64,000 bases of DNA from Colletes latitarsis (Eukaryota > Arthropoda > Insecta > Hymenoptera > Colletidae): assembly GCF_051014445.1 (NCBI RefSeq), contig NW_027488369.1:12852001-12916000 (forward strand). The letters are read 5' to 3'. Positions 12,496-22,774 of the stretch are shown here, in pieces. Positions within the stretch are counted from its first letter, which is position 1. Each line of letters opens with the position of its first letter. A program made the translations under genes and the position numbers. The notes beneath the pieces were generated by a model. It did no database searches and was not told the DNA's origin. It saw nothing but the letters and a program-made list of their open reading frames with translations.

Positions 12496-14373
12496 ATGGA
12501 CACAGAAAACAAAATGGGGATGGGGCGGGTTTTGTCGGTTGGGGAGGACGGAGACGGGGTTGGGGTTAGGGTGGCGGCGCTCGCGCCCCACTCAGCGCCA
12601 GGTCCGGCTTCGTGGAGGGTGGAGGAGGACGACGAGACGGCGTCGGTCTCGTCCTTCTCCTCCAGCACGAGCCACATAGGCTCTAAGAGGAAGAGGACGG
12701 GGCAGGCCGTCGTCGAGGTGGGCGGGGCGATGAGCCCGTCGGTGAGGCTGAGTTGCCTCAGGGACGAGGTGACCGAGGAGATATCGGAGAGGATCTCCTC
12801 GTCCCTGAGGCGGGTGGAGAAAGTCGCCGCTGCCTGCGCCTTTAAGGGGCAGAAAAGCGGTGGCGCGGAGGCCCTGAAGGCCGCGGCGGAGGAAATGAGG
12901 GAGGCGGCGCGGGAGCTCAGAGGGCGGAACGCCCGTCTGCAGCTCCTGTTGGAGGAGGAGCGACAGGGGAGGAGGAGGGCAGAGGCGCTGTGGAACAGCG
13001 CGGCCCTCCCTCCCATCCTCCCTCCTCCTCCACCGCCGCGTCCCTCGGCGGAGGTAAATAAGCGGGGTGCGGCGGCAGTGGTGCGGGGCACCGCGGGCCC
13101 CTCCACCCGCACTCCGCCCGTGAAGAAGTCCCCGTCCTCCTCAGAAGACGATCTTCTGAGGAGGATTGGGGACATGATTGATGGCAAGCTGGCCGCCTTC
13201 CGGGAGGAGCTCCTCGCCGGAAGAGCGGTCAGCAGGAAGGCGGTGCCTCCCCGACCTGTTCCGGTACAGTCGGGGAAGGCAAAGAAGGGCGGAGTGAAGG
13301 CTCCGCCCAGCGTTGCGGCACCAGGGCCCCGGGTCGCGACCCCCAAGGGGGGTGGTGTACCCGTGGTCGCGGTGGTCGCGTCCTCCACGGCACCCTCCCA
13401 AGGGGGGGTGGCGTGGAGTGAGGTGGTGGGGCGGAAGGCGAAGCGGGCGGCGAGGAAGGCCTCGCAACCGCATCCTCTGCCTCCGCCGCCGGCGGCCAAG
13501 GTAAAGGCCGCGAAGGTCGGGAAGGCACGACCAGGTCGTCCCCCAAAAACGGCAGCGGTGACGCTGACCGTTGCGCAGGGGGGCGACCTGACCCTCGCGG
13601 AGGCGATGCGGCTCGCCAGGGAGAATATCTCCCTGGAAGAGCTGGGCATCGCCTCCGTGAGGGCGAAGAGGGCCGTGACCGGGGGTCTCTTGCTGGAGAT
13701 CCCCGGTGCAGAAGGCGGCGCGAAGGCGGATCGTCTCGCCCAGAGGCTCCGGGAGCAGCTGGGCGAGCGAGGTGTCCGGGTCGCCCGGCCCACGAAGCGC
13801 ACGGAGATGCGCGTTTGTGGGCTGGACGACTCGGTCAGCGCACAGGATGTGTCCCGTGCCCTTGCGAGGGCGGGGGACTGTCCTGTGGAGGACCTGCGGA
13901 TCGGAGAGATCCGCAGGTCGCCCTCCGGCCTCGGGTCGGTGTGGGCCCGGTGCCCCCTCTCCGCCGCCCGTAAGGTGGCGGAATCCGGGAGGGTGTTGGT
14001 GGGGTGGGTTTCGGCGCGAGTGGAAATCCTCGCGCCGCGCCCGCTCCAGTGTCACCGCTGCCTCGAATTGGGGCACGTGAGGCAGTGGTGCACCTCGCCG
14101 GTGGACCGCAGCGGTCAGTGTTACCGCTGCGGTGCCAAAGAGCACCGTGCGAGCCAGTGCTCGGCGGCCCCCCACTGCCAGCTGTGTGCGGACATGGGGA
14201 GGCCAGCCGATCACAGGGTGGGGAGCAAGAAGTGCTCCCCCCCCTCCCGGAAGGAGAGGAAGAGGCGGGCTGCACCGGCTCCGGTGCCGAGGGCGGTGGC
14301 ATCGTCCTCCATGGAGGTGGACGGTGCTACGGGGACGGACGGCCGGGAGGAGGCTGGCGCGGCCATTAATTAA
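12496..14373 (+). CDS. ORF1: Gag-like zinc-knuckle RNP protein (element 1)
   Basis: The predicted protein has 625 aa. The frame is open from 12445, but the first ATG is at 12496; a start at 12460 would need GTG. The order along the protein is a Ser/acidic N-terminus, a basic KRKR patch near residues 64-67 (possible nuclear signal), a Glu/Arg/Ala-rich probable coiled coil (about 88-165), a Pro/Ala/Lys-rich low-complexity middle, and a folded region before the knuckles. Three CCHC knuckles then follow: 519-532 and 542-555 (both C-x2-C-x4-H-x4-C) and a longer one at 561-580. This layout is typical of R1-clade ORF1 proteins, which bind element RNA and nucleic acid in a nuclear RNP with ORF2. The frame is intact. 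It ends in the TAATG shared with ORF2. Only a handful of residues differ from the element 2 copy, several of them clustered around the start codon. Confidence 0.9.
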   Translation: MDTENKMGMGRVLSVGEDGDGVGVRVAALAPHSAPGPASWRVEEDDETASVSSFSSSTSHIGSKRKRTGQAVVEVGGAMSPSVRLSCLRDEVTEEISERISSSLRRVEKVAAACAFKGQKSGGAEALKAAAEEMREAARELRGRNARLQLLLEEERQGRRRAEALWNSAALPPILPPPPPPRPSAEVNKRGAAAVVRGTAGPSTRTPPVKKSPSSSEDDLLRRIGDMIDGKLAAFREELLAGRAVSRKAVPPRPVPVQSGKAKKGGVKAPPSVAAPGPRVATPKGGGVPVVAVVASSTAPSQGGVAWSEVVGRKAKRAARKASQPHPLPPPPAAKVKAAKVGKARPGRPPKTAAVTLTVAQGGDLTLAEAMRLARENISLEELGIASVRAKRAVTGGLLLEIPGAEGGAKADRLAQRLREQLGERGVRVARPTKRTEMRVCGLDDSVSAQDVSRALARAGDCPVEDLRIGEIRRSPSGLGSVWARCPLSAARKVAESGRVLVGWVSARVEILAPRPLQCHRCLELGHVRQWCTSPVDRSGQCYRCGAKEHRASQCSAAPHCQLCADMGRPADHRVGSKKCSPPSRKERKRRAAPAPVPRAVASSSMEVDGATGTDGREEAGAAIN

Positions 14374-14375
14374 TG
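14371..14375 (+). promoter_or_regulatory. TAATG stop-start overlap between ORF1 and ORF2 (element 1)
   Basis: The ORF1 stop TAA (14371-14373) shares its last A with the ORF2 start ATG (14373-14375). In the Bombyx SART1 element the same UAAUG is known to drive termination-reinitiation of ORF2. Function here is inferred from that precedent and from conservation of the overlap in element 2. Confidence 0.85.
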
Positions 14376-17300
14376 CCGCCCCGCCTCCTCCTCCAGGCCA
14401 ACCTCAACCACTGCCGCGCGGCACAGGACTTGATGTCCCAAGTCCTCGCGGAGTGGGGGGTTGGCCTGGCGGTCGCCGCCGAGCCGTACCGCGTCCCTGA
14501 TCACCCTCATTGGGTGGGCGACGCGGACGGCTTGGTGGCGACGGTATGGGGAGGGGGCGACGGGTCCCCACCGTTCTCCTTGTTGGAGCGCGGTCGGGGA
14601 TTCGTCGCCGTGGACTGGGGGGGAGTCGCTGTGGTGGGGTGCTACATTTCGCCCCGTAGCGGTCACGCTGCGTTCGAGCTGTACTTGGCCGAGGTCGCGG
14701 CATGCGTGCAGCGCTACGCGACCCGGCCGGTGCTGGTCCTGGGGGATTTTAATGCCAAGTCGGTGGCTTGGGGATCCCCCAGGACCTCCGTTCGCGGCGG
14801 GATCCTGGGCGATTGGGCGGCGGGGCTCGACCTCCGGGTATTGAACCGGGGGTCGGAGCACACATGCGTGCGGCGATATGGGGGGTCCATCGTGGATGTT
14901 GGATTCGCGACCCCCAACGCCGTGCGCATGGTGTCGGGTTGGCACGTGGTCGCGGGGGCAGAGACACTCTCCGATCACCGGTACATTCGGATGGAGGTCT
15001 CTGCCGCCGCGAGTGCATCCCGACACGGCCGCCTGCGTGGCGCCCCACCACGCCGCTGGGCGCTTCGGCGCCTGGACAAGGACGCCCTGATGGCAGCTGC
15101 CCTCGCTGCAACTTGGCCGCAGGGAGCGGCCGAGTTGCCGAGCATAGAGGAGGAGGTCGCCCGGCTCGGAGCATTGGTCGCAGGTATTTGCGACGCAGCG
15201 ATGCCTCGGCTCGGGCGGGCTTCTCCTCGCCGGGCGGTGTACTGGTGGTCGGACGCGATCGCGGAGTTGCGAGTCGCGACTGTCCGCGCCCGACGCCAGT
15301 ACACCCGCGCGCGCCGTCGTCAACGTACAGGCGACGGCGTGGCGTGAGCGAGAGCAGCTGATGACCTGTATGGAGCATACCGCGTGGCGCGGGTTGCTCT
15401 GCAGGTCGCCATCAAACGGGCCAAGACCCAGGCATGGAAGGAGCTCCTCCAGACCCTTGATGACGATCCATGGGGGCGCCCATATAAGGTGGTGCTGAAT
15501 AAGCTCCGCCCGTGGGCGCCCCCCGTCACCGAGGGTCTTGACCCCCGGCTGCTGGAGGACGTGGTCAATACACTCTTCCCAATTGGGGAGAGGAGACCGC
15601 GTCCTCCGGCGGCGGCGGCTGTCCCAGTGGAGTGGACGGCCGAGCTGGGGGTCACGCAGGAGGAGCTGGCAGCGGCCATCAGACGGCTCGGGGTTCGTAA
15701 CACGGCCCCGGGTCCGGATGGTGTGCCCGGCCGGGTTTGGGTCTTGACCCAGGGCGTCCTTGGGGCCGACCTCAGGCGGTTGTTCGACCGCTGCCTGAGG
15801 GACGGGCGATTCCCCCCCAGTTGGAAGGTGGCGAGGATGGTCCTCCTCCGGAAGGAGGGTCGGCCCGCGGAGTCTCCCTCCGCATACCGGCCCATTTGTC
15901 TCCTCGACGAGGTGGGCAAGCTCTTCGAGCGTGTGATTGCTGCCCGCCTCGTCGAGCACCTGTCGCGGGGTGATCCCGGTCTGGCCGACTGCCAGTTCGG
16001 TTTCCGGGGGGGCCGATCGACTATCGACGCGATAGGTCGTGTGAGGGCCCTCTCGGAGGCGGCCGTCTCCCGGGGAGGGGTGGCATTGGCAATATCCTTG
16101 GATATTGTCAATGCCTTTAACACCCTCCCCTGGGAAGAGATAAGGAGGGGACTCGAATATCATCGAGTCCCCCCTTGTCTCAGGGCGGTCATCGGGGATT
16201 ATCTCCGCGGCAGGTGGATCGAGTATCCGGGCCGGGATGGTGATATGCGGAGGGAGGTGTACTGCGGTGTTCCGCAGGGGTCGGTCCTCGGGCCACTCCT
16301 GTGGAACATCGCGTACGACTCGGTGTTGCGGGCCGGCCTCCCCGACGGCGTCAGCACGGTGTGTTATGCGGATGACACACTGGTGCTGGCCGTCGGGGCG
16401 CACTGGGGGAGCGCCATGCGTCGCGCGGAGGAGGGGTCGCAACGCGTCGTCGACCGGATCAGGGGGATGGGGATGACGGTGGCGGTCCATAAGACCGAGG
16501 TGATTGCGTTTCATTCACCTCGGCAGGATCCGCCACCCCCTCTGATTCGGGTGGGTGGGGCTGACATCGAGGTGAAGCCCCAGATCAGGTATCTAGGGCT
16601 GATCCTCGATAGCCACTGGCGTTTCGAGAAGCATTTCCGCTGCCTGGTCCCCCGTTTGGAAAGGATGGTTGCGGCTCTGGGCCGGATCCTGCCCAACCTG
16701 GGGGGCCCGGCGGGCCGAGTTCGTCGCCTCTATGTGGCAATGGTCCAGTCGGTGGCCCTATACGGGGCCCCCGTCTGGGCGGACGACCTGGCTGCCTCCC
16801 GGCGCAGCATGACTATGCTGCGTCGGGTGCAGAGGCGCATGGCGCTCAGGGTCGTCCGCGGGTATCGGACCGTGTCACATGAGGCGGCGACGGTTCTAGC
16901 GGGGATGCCGCCCATGGACCTGCTCGCGCGGTCGCACGCGGTGATGTACCGGCACCGCGTCGACCGTCGCGCGGGGGTGGGGGCGGTCCCGGGCGGGCAG
17001 GAACCTGCTTGGGGCGATTTGAAGCGCCAGGCCCGGCAGTCCGTGTTGCTCGCGTGGCAGGAGCGGCTGGCTCTGCCAACCGCGGGGCACCGGACTGTCG
17101 GGGCGGTTCGGCCACTCCTGAAGGAGTGGCTGGACAGAGGCCATGGCAGCCTCACCTACCGGATGGCACAGGTATTTTCCGGGCATGGCAGCTTCGGAAG
17201 ATACCTGTGCCGGATAGGGAAGGAGCCGACGGCGCGTTGCTGCCACTGCGACGCTGAGCAGGACACGGCGGATCATACCCTGGAGGTATGCCCCGCGTGG

Positions 17301-17555
17301 GAGGGGGAGCGCCGTGTCCTGGTCGGCGTCGTCGGGCGGGATGTCTCGCTGCCGGGCGTGGTGCGCGCCATGCTCGGCAGCGAGGAGAAGTGGAGGGCCG
17401 TGGCCTCCTTCTGCGAGAACGTAATGTTGCAGAAGGAGGCCGCGGGGAGGGAGCGCGAGCTTCAGCGGCGCGCAGAAGCTCGCGCTCGTGCGGTGGCCCG
17501 AGGTCGTCGCCCGGTCGCAAGGCGTCGCGGGCGGCCGCCTCGGCGTGGCGGATGA
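14373..17555 (+). pseudogene. ORF2: APE endonuclease / reverse transcriptase, broken by one in-frame TGA (element 1)
   Basis: The reading frame has 1060 codons in a single phase, interrupted only by TGA at 15345-15347 (codon 325). Element 2 has CGA (Arg) there, so one C-to-T change at a CpG explains the break. The N-terminal endonuclease has QANLNHC near the start, GDFNA at 124-128 and SDH at 200-202, the usual catalytic landmarks of APE-type domains. The reverse transcriptase follows, with GPDG from 447, motif A around Asp577, GVPQGS from 632 and YADD at 665-668. A C-terminal finger has Cys956, Cys959, His968 and Cys973. The enzyme would nick the target and copy element RNA from the nick. 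The stop would leave an endonuclease-only product of 324 aa, and the RT half would not be made without readthrough. About nine other residues differ from element 2, and there are no frameshifts. Confidence 0.95.
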
Positions 17556-18068
17556 CCTAGGCTGGGAGGGGGGTCCTGAGGGGACCCTCCTCCCGCCAGG
17601 CGGCGCCGGGTCGGACCGGTTGGGGGTAGGAGTGCCTCCCCCTACCGGTCCGACGCAAGGGGAGGCACCCTCGGCGGTCTGGTGCGGCCATGAACGCCCG
17701 GCCGCCAAGGGGTGGAAACGGGGTCGCGGGCGGTTGCGAGTTGGGGCTTGCAGCCGCCACTAAACGCGGCCCCGGGACGGATAGCGGCGGGATGGAGTGG
17801 CCCCGTCCCGCCGCTATGAGGCAGTGTGTCTACTGGGGGGACCGATTGTCCCCCCGGGGGATGGGCGCAAAAGCGCGGGCACGGGGAGGATACCGGAAGA
17901 ATGCTTCGAGCGATTCCCGGTATCCTCCCAAAGCGTGCCGAAGGGTCACCGTGGGGTTTTTAGTGGGTAGGTCCCGCGCCTGTCGTACGGGCGCGGGGAA
18001 TCCCACACACACCTCCCACCTCTCCCCAAGGAGGTGGGAGGGAGTCTTTCGAAGATTTTCCCCACGAC
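17556..18068 (+). promoter_or_regulatory. Element 1 3' UTR with five strong hairpins
   Basis: This 513-bp 3' UTR is dense in perfect inverted repeats: GTCGGACCGG with its complement about 25 bases downstream (near 17610-17654); ATAGCGGCGGGA (17781-17792) with 17806-17817; GGGGGGAC (17835-17842) with 17848-17855; GGAGGATACCGG (17885-17896) with 17917-17928; and CCTCCCACCTC (18012-18022) with 18031-18041. In R2 and SART1 the 3' UTR structure is recognised by the ORF2 protein, so an RT-recognition role is a reasonable inference. It lacks a TTG present in element 2 next to 17985. Confidence 0.8.
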
Positions 18069-18093
18069 AAAAAAAAAAAAAAAAAAAAAAAAA
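18069..18093 (+). other. Poly(A) tail of element 1
   Basis: This is a run of 25 A residues between the 3' UTR end (CCCCACGAC) and the right target-site duplication. It marks the 3' end of the element. The length is the same as in the remnant at 8020-8044 and shorter than the 33 of element 2. Confidence 0.95.
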
Positions 18094-18107
18094 GTTAGGT
18101 CTGGGAT
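18094..18107 (+). repeat. Target-site duplication, right copy, element 1
   Basis: GTTAGGTCTGGGAT directly follows the poly(A) and repeats 12098-12111. The satellite then continues in register (AGGTCTGGGATTTGACC). Confidence 0.93.
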
Positions 18108-20025
18108 AGGTCTGGGATTTGACCTCATCAGACTCATACTTTCGCACACTTCACATACTCGTTGAACAGATCCTGGGTTATTTTCTGGTTTGGATCACAT
18201 AGTAATGTGGTACCACACTGAAACAGTCGATTAAACCTGGTTTCGATCAATATTTTAGAGGATAACGCAAGTTAGGTCTGGGATAGGTCTGGGATTTGAC
18301 CTCATCAGACTCATACTTTCGCACACTTCACATACTCGTTGAACAGATCCTGGGTTATTTTCTGGTTTGGATCGCATAGTAATGTGGTACCCCACTGAAA
18401 CAGTCGATTAAACCAGGTTTCGATCAATATCTTAGAGGAGAACGTATGTTAGGTCTAGGTTAGGCCTGGGATTTTCACTCATCAGACTCATACTTTCGCA
18501 TTCTTCACATACTTGTTGAACGGATCCTGGGTTTTTTCTGGTTTGGATCACGTAGTAATGTGGTACCACACTGAAACGGTCAATTAAACCTGGTTTCGAT
18601 CAATATTTTAGAGGATAACGCAAGTTAGGTCTGGGATAGGTCTGGGATTTGACCTCATCAGACTCATACTTTCGCACACTTCACATACTCGTTGAACAGA
18701 TCCTGGGTTATTTTCTGGTTTGGATCACATAGTAATGTGGTACCACACTGAAACAGTCGATTAAACCCGGTTTCGATCAATATTTTAGAGGAAAACGCAA
18801 GTCAGGTCTGGGATAGATCTGGGATTTGACCTCATCAGACTCATACTTTCGCACACTTCACATACTCCTTGAACAGATCCTGGGTTATTTTCTGGTTTGG
18901 ATCACATAGTAATGTGGTACCACACTGAAACAGTCGATTAAACCAGGTTTCGATCAATATCTTAGAGGAGAACGCATGTTAGGTCTAGGTTAGGCCTGGG
19001 ATTTTCACTCATCAGACTCATACTTTCGCATTCTTCACATTCTTGTTGAACGGATCCTGGGTTTTTTCTGGTTTGGATCACGTAGTAATGTGGTACCACA
19101 CTGAAACATTCAATGAAACCTGGTTTCGATCAATATTTTAGAGAATAATTCATGTTAGGTCTAGGTTAGGTCTGGGATTTGCCCTCATCAGGCTCATTCT
19201 TTCGCATATTTCTCAAACTTGATGGCTAGATCCTGGGCTTTTTCTGGATTGCATCACGCAGTAATGAAGTACAACACGGAAACAGTCAATTAAACCTTGT
19301 TTCCATCAATATCTTAGAGGACAACGCAAGTTAGGTCTGGGATAGGTCTTGGATTTGCCCTCATCAGGCTCATACTTTCGCGTTTTTCACATACTTGTTG
19401 AACAGATCCTGGGTTTTTTCTGGTTTGGATCACGTAGTAGTGTGGTACCACACTGAAACAGTCCATTGCACCTGGTTTGGATCAATATATTAGAGGATAA
19501 CGCATGTTAGGTCTAGGTTAGGTCTGGGATTTTCACTCATCAGAGTCATACTTTCGCATTCTTCACATACTTGTTGAACGGATCCTGGGTTTTTTCTGGT
19601 TTGGATCACGTAGTAATGTGGTACCACACTGAAACAGTCGATTAAACCTGGTTTCGATCAATATTTTAGAGGATAACGCAAGTTAAGTCTGGGATTGGTC
19701 TGGGATTTGACCTCATCAGACTCATACTTTCGCACACTTCACATACTTGTTGAACGGATCCTGGGTTTTTTCTGGTTTGGATCACGTAGTAATGTGGGAC
19801 CACACTGAAACAGTCAATTAAACCTGGTTTCGATCAATATTTTAGAGAATAATTCATGTTAGGTCTAGGTCATGTCTGGGATTTGCTCTCATCAGGCTCA
19901 TTCTTTCGCATATTTCTCATACTTGATGGCTAGATCCTGGGCTTTTTCTGGATTGCATCACGTAGTAATGAAGTACAACACTGAAACAGTCAATTAAACC
20001 TGGTTTCCATCAATATCTTAGAGGA

Positions 20026-20600
20026 CAACGGAAGTTAGGTCTGGGATACGTCTGGGATTTGCCCTCATCAGGGTCATACTGTCGCAGTTTTAACATACTT
20101 GTTGAACGGATCCAGGGTTTTTTCTGGTTTGGTTCACGTAGTAATGTGGTACCACACTGAAACATTCAATTAAACCTGGTCTTGATAAATATTTCAGAGG
20201 ATAACGCATGTTAGGTTTGGGTTAGGTCTAGGATTTGCCCTCATCAGGCTCATACTTTCGCATATTTCTCATACTTCATGGCTAGATCCTGGTCTGTTTC
20301 TGGATTGCATCACGTAGTAATGAAGTACAACACTGAAACAGTCAATTAAACCTGGTTTCCATCAATATCTTAGAGGACAACGGAAGTTAGGTCTGGGATA
20401 CGTCTGGGATTTGCCCTCATCAGGGTCATACTGTCGCAGTTTTAACATACTTGTTGAACGGATCCAGGGTTTTTTCTGGTTTGGTTCACGTAGTAATGTG
20501 GTACCACACTGAAACATTCAATTAAACCTGGTCTTGATAAATATTTTAGAGGATAACGCATGTTAGGTTTGGGTTAGGTCTAGGATTTGATCTCATCAGG
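20026..20600. repeat. Two-monomer (352-bp) tandem duplication
   Basis: A dimer carrying the private variants CAACGGAAGTTAGG, GGGATACGTCTGGG and ATACTGTCGCAGTTTTAAC occurs at about 20026 and again at about 20378, an offset of exactly 352 bp. It is a recent local duplication. Confidence 0.8.
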
Positions 20601-22726
20601 CTCATACTTTCGCATATTTCTCATACTTCATGGCTAGATCCTGGTCTGTTTCTGGATTGTATCATGTAGTAATGTGGTACCACTCTGAAACAGTCGATTA
20701 GACCTGGTTTCGATCAATATTTTAGAGGATAACGCAAGTTAAGTCTGGGATAGGTCTGGGATTTGACCTCATCAGACTCATACTTTCGCATTCTTCATAT
20801 ACTTGTTGAACGGATCCTGGGTTTTTTCTGGTTTGGATCACGTAGTAATGTGGGACCACACTGAAACAGTCGACTAAACCTGGTTTCGATCAATATTTTA
20901 GAGGATAACGCATGTTAGGTCTAGGTTAGGTCTAGGATTTGCCCTCATCAGGCTCATACTTTCGCATATTTCTCATACTTCATGGCTAGATCCTGGGCTG
21001 TTTCTGGATTGGATCACGTAGTAATGTGGTACCACACTGAAACAGTCAACTAAACCTGGTTTCGATCAATATTTTAGAGGATAACGCAAGTTAGGTCTTT
21101 GATAGGTCTAGGATTTGCCCACATCAGGCTCTTACTTTCGCATATTTCTCATACTTCATGGCTAGATCCTGGGCTATTCCTGGATTGGATCACGTAGTAA
21201 AGTGGTACCACACTGAAACAGTCGATTAAACCAGGTTTCGATCAATATTTTAGAAGATAACGCATGTTAAGTCTAGGTTAGGTCTGGGATTTTCACTCAT
21301 CAGACTCATACTTTCGCAGTCTTCACATACCTGTTGAACGGATCCTGGGTTTTTTCTGGTTTGGATCACGTAGTAATGTGGTGCCACACTGAAACAGTCG
21401 ATTAAACCTGTTTTCGATCAATATTTTAGAGGATAACGCAAGTTAAGTCTGGGATTGGTCTGGGATTTGACCTCATCAGACTCATACTTTCGCACACTTC
21501 ACATACTCCTTGAACAGATCCTGGGTTATTTTCTGGTTTGGATCACATAGTAATGTGGTACCACACTGAAACAGTCGATTAAACCAGGTTTCGATCAATA
21601 TTTTAGAAGATAACGCATGTTAAGTCTAGGTTAGGTCTGGGATTTTCACTCATCAGACTCATACTTTCGCATTCTTCACATACTTGTTGAACGGATCCTG
21701 GGTTTTTTCTGGTTTGGATCACGTAGTAATGTGGTACCACGCTGAAACAGTCAATTAAACCTGGTTTCGATCAATATTTTAGAGGATAACGCAAGTTAGG
21801 TCTGGGATAGGTCTAGGATTTGCCCACATCAGGCTCTTACTTTCGCATATTTCTCATACTTCATGGCTAGATCCTGGGCTATTCCTGGATTGGATCACGT
21901 AGTAAAGTGGTACCACACTGAAACATTCAATGAAACCTGGTCTGGATAAATATTTTAGAGGATAACGCAGCTTAGGTCTGGGTTAGGTCTAAGATTTGCC
22001 CTCATCAGGCTCACAGTTTAGCGATTTTCACATACTTCTTGAACAGATCCTGGGCTTTCTCTGGTTTGGATCACGAAGTAGTGTGGTACCACACTGAAAC
22101 AGTCCATTAAACCTGGTTTCGCTCAATATTTTAGAGGATAGCGCATGTTAGGTCTAGGTTAGGTCTGGGATTTGCTCTCATCAGGCTCATTCTTTCGCAT
22201 ATTTCGCATACTTGATGGCTAGATCCTGGGATATTTCTGGATTGCATCACGTAGTAATGTAGTACCACACTGAAACAGTCACTGAAACCTGGTTTCCATC
22301 AATATTTTAGAGGACAACGCATGTTAGGTCTAGGTAAGGCCTGAGATTTTCACTGATCAGACTCATACTTTCGCATTCTTCACATACTTGTTGAACGGAT
22401 CCTGGGTTTTTTCTGGTTTTGATCACGTAGTAATGTGGTACCACACTGAAACAGTCAATTAAACCTGATTTCGATCAATATTTTAGAGGATAACGCAAGT
22501 TAGGTCTGGGATAGGTCTAGGATTTGCCCTCATCAGGCTCTTACTTTCGCATATTTCTCATACTTCATGGCTAGATCCTGGGCTATTTCTGGATTGGATC
22601 ACGTAGTAAAGTGGTACCACACTGAAACATTCAATGAAACCTGGTCTGGATAAATATTTTAGAGGATAACGCATGTTAGGTCTAGGTTAGGCCTGGGATT
22701 TGACCTCATCAGACTCATACTTTCGC

Positions 22727-22736
22727 ATTCTTCACA

Positions 22737-22740
<4 letters not shown>
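22727..22740 (-). repeat. Target-site duplication beside the poly(A) end of element 2
   Basis: ATTCTTCACATACT (14 bp, + strand) lies directly before the T-run and is repeated at 28749-28762, beyond the 5' end of element 2. One or two further bases could be hidden in the T-run. The uninterrupted sequence is at 38776-38789. Confidence 0.93.

Positions 22741-22773
<33 letters not shown>
22741..22773 (-). other. Poly(A) tail of element 2 (T-run on + strand)
   Basis: Thirty-three T residues on the + strand mark the 3' end of the element. The exact count is uncertain by one or two because the target also ends in T, and because homopolymers are error-prone in assemblies. Confidence 0.95.

Positions 22774-22774
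<1 letters not shown>

Larger units (their letters stand above)
12112..18093 (+). mobile_element. Element 1: full-length R1-clade-like non-LTR retrotransposon
   Basis: This 5982-bp element is much more GC-rich than the surrounding satellite. It has a 5' UTR, ORF1 (Gag-like, three CCHC knuckles), ORF2 (APE endonuclease, reverse transcriptase, C-terminal CCHC) overlapping ORF1 by one base, a hairpin-rich 3' UTR and a 25-A tail. Terminal repeats are absent and a 14-bp target duplication flanks it, as expected for target-primed reverse transcription. The endonuclease start (QANLNHC), the RT block GVPQGSVLGPLLWN and the TAATG junction point to the R1 clade, which includes the telomere-specific TRAS and SART elements. 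Placement within the clade is not settled here. ORF2 carries one in-frame stop, so this copy probably cannot move on its own. Confidence 0.95.
18094..22740. repeat. Satellite array, ~176-bp monomer (between the two elements)
   Basis: About 4.65 kb of the same satellite separates the poly(A) ends of the two oppositely oriented elements. It includes an uninterrupted paralogue of the element 1 target (about 18510-18800, target equivalent at 18624-18637). It also contains a two-monomer tandem duplication near 20.0-20.6 kb. No genes are seen. Confidence 0.97.

Noticed and set aside
12339..12569. Upstream 76-codon frame in the element 1 5' UTR
   Set aside because: Element 2 has a stop about 20 codons earlier in the same frame, so the product is not conserved. 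It may still affect scanning ribosomes.
12468..13802. 444-codon open frame antisense to ORF1 (also at 27043-28377)
   Set aside because: Low-complexity Ser/Ala/Pro/Arg composition, the shadow of the GC-rich ORF1.
14370..16514. 714-codon open frame antisense to ORF2 (also at 24331-26475)
   Set aside because: It lies opposite the endonuclease/RT coding sequence, has no recognisable domain and is rich in Pro, Arg and His, as expected from the complement of a GC-rich gene. Its presence in both copies follows from their near identity.
15384..17555. A separate gene for the RT half of element 1
   Set aside because: It starts at GTG in the same frame as the upstream part. Element 2 shows one continuous ORF2, so this is the downstream half of a nonsense-mutated gene.
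12112..18093. rDNA-inserted R1 or R2
   Set aside because: The flanks are satellite, with no 28S-like sequence. The APE-type endonuclease at the N-terminus excludes R2, whose nuclease is restriction-enzyme-like and C-terminal.
17830..18149. Small open frames with long Phe or Lys runs across the poly(A) ends (also 7918-8100 and 22659-23155)
   Set aside because: The Phe/Lys runs are translations of the poly(A)/poly(T) tail and the frames span element-satellite junctions.
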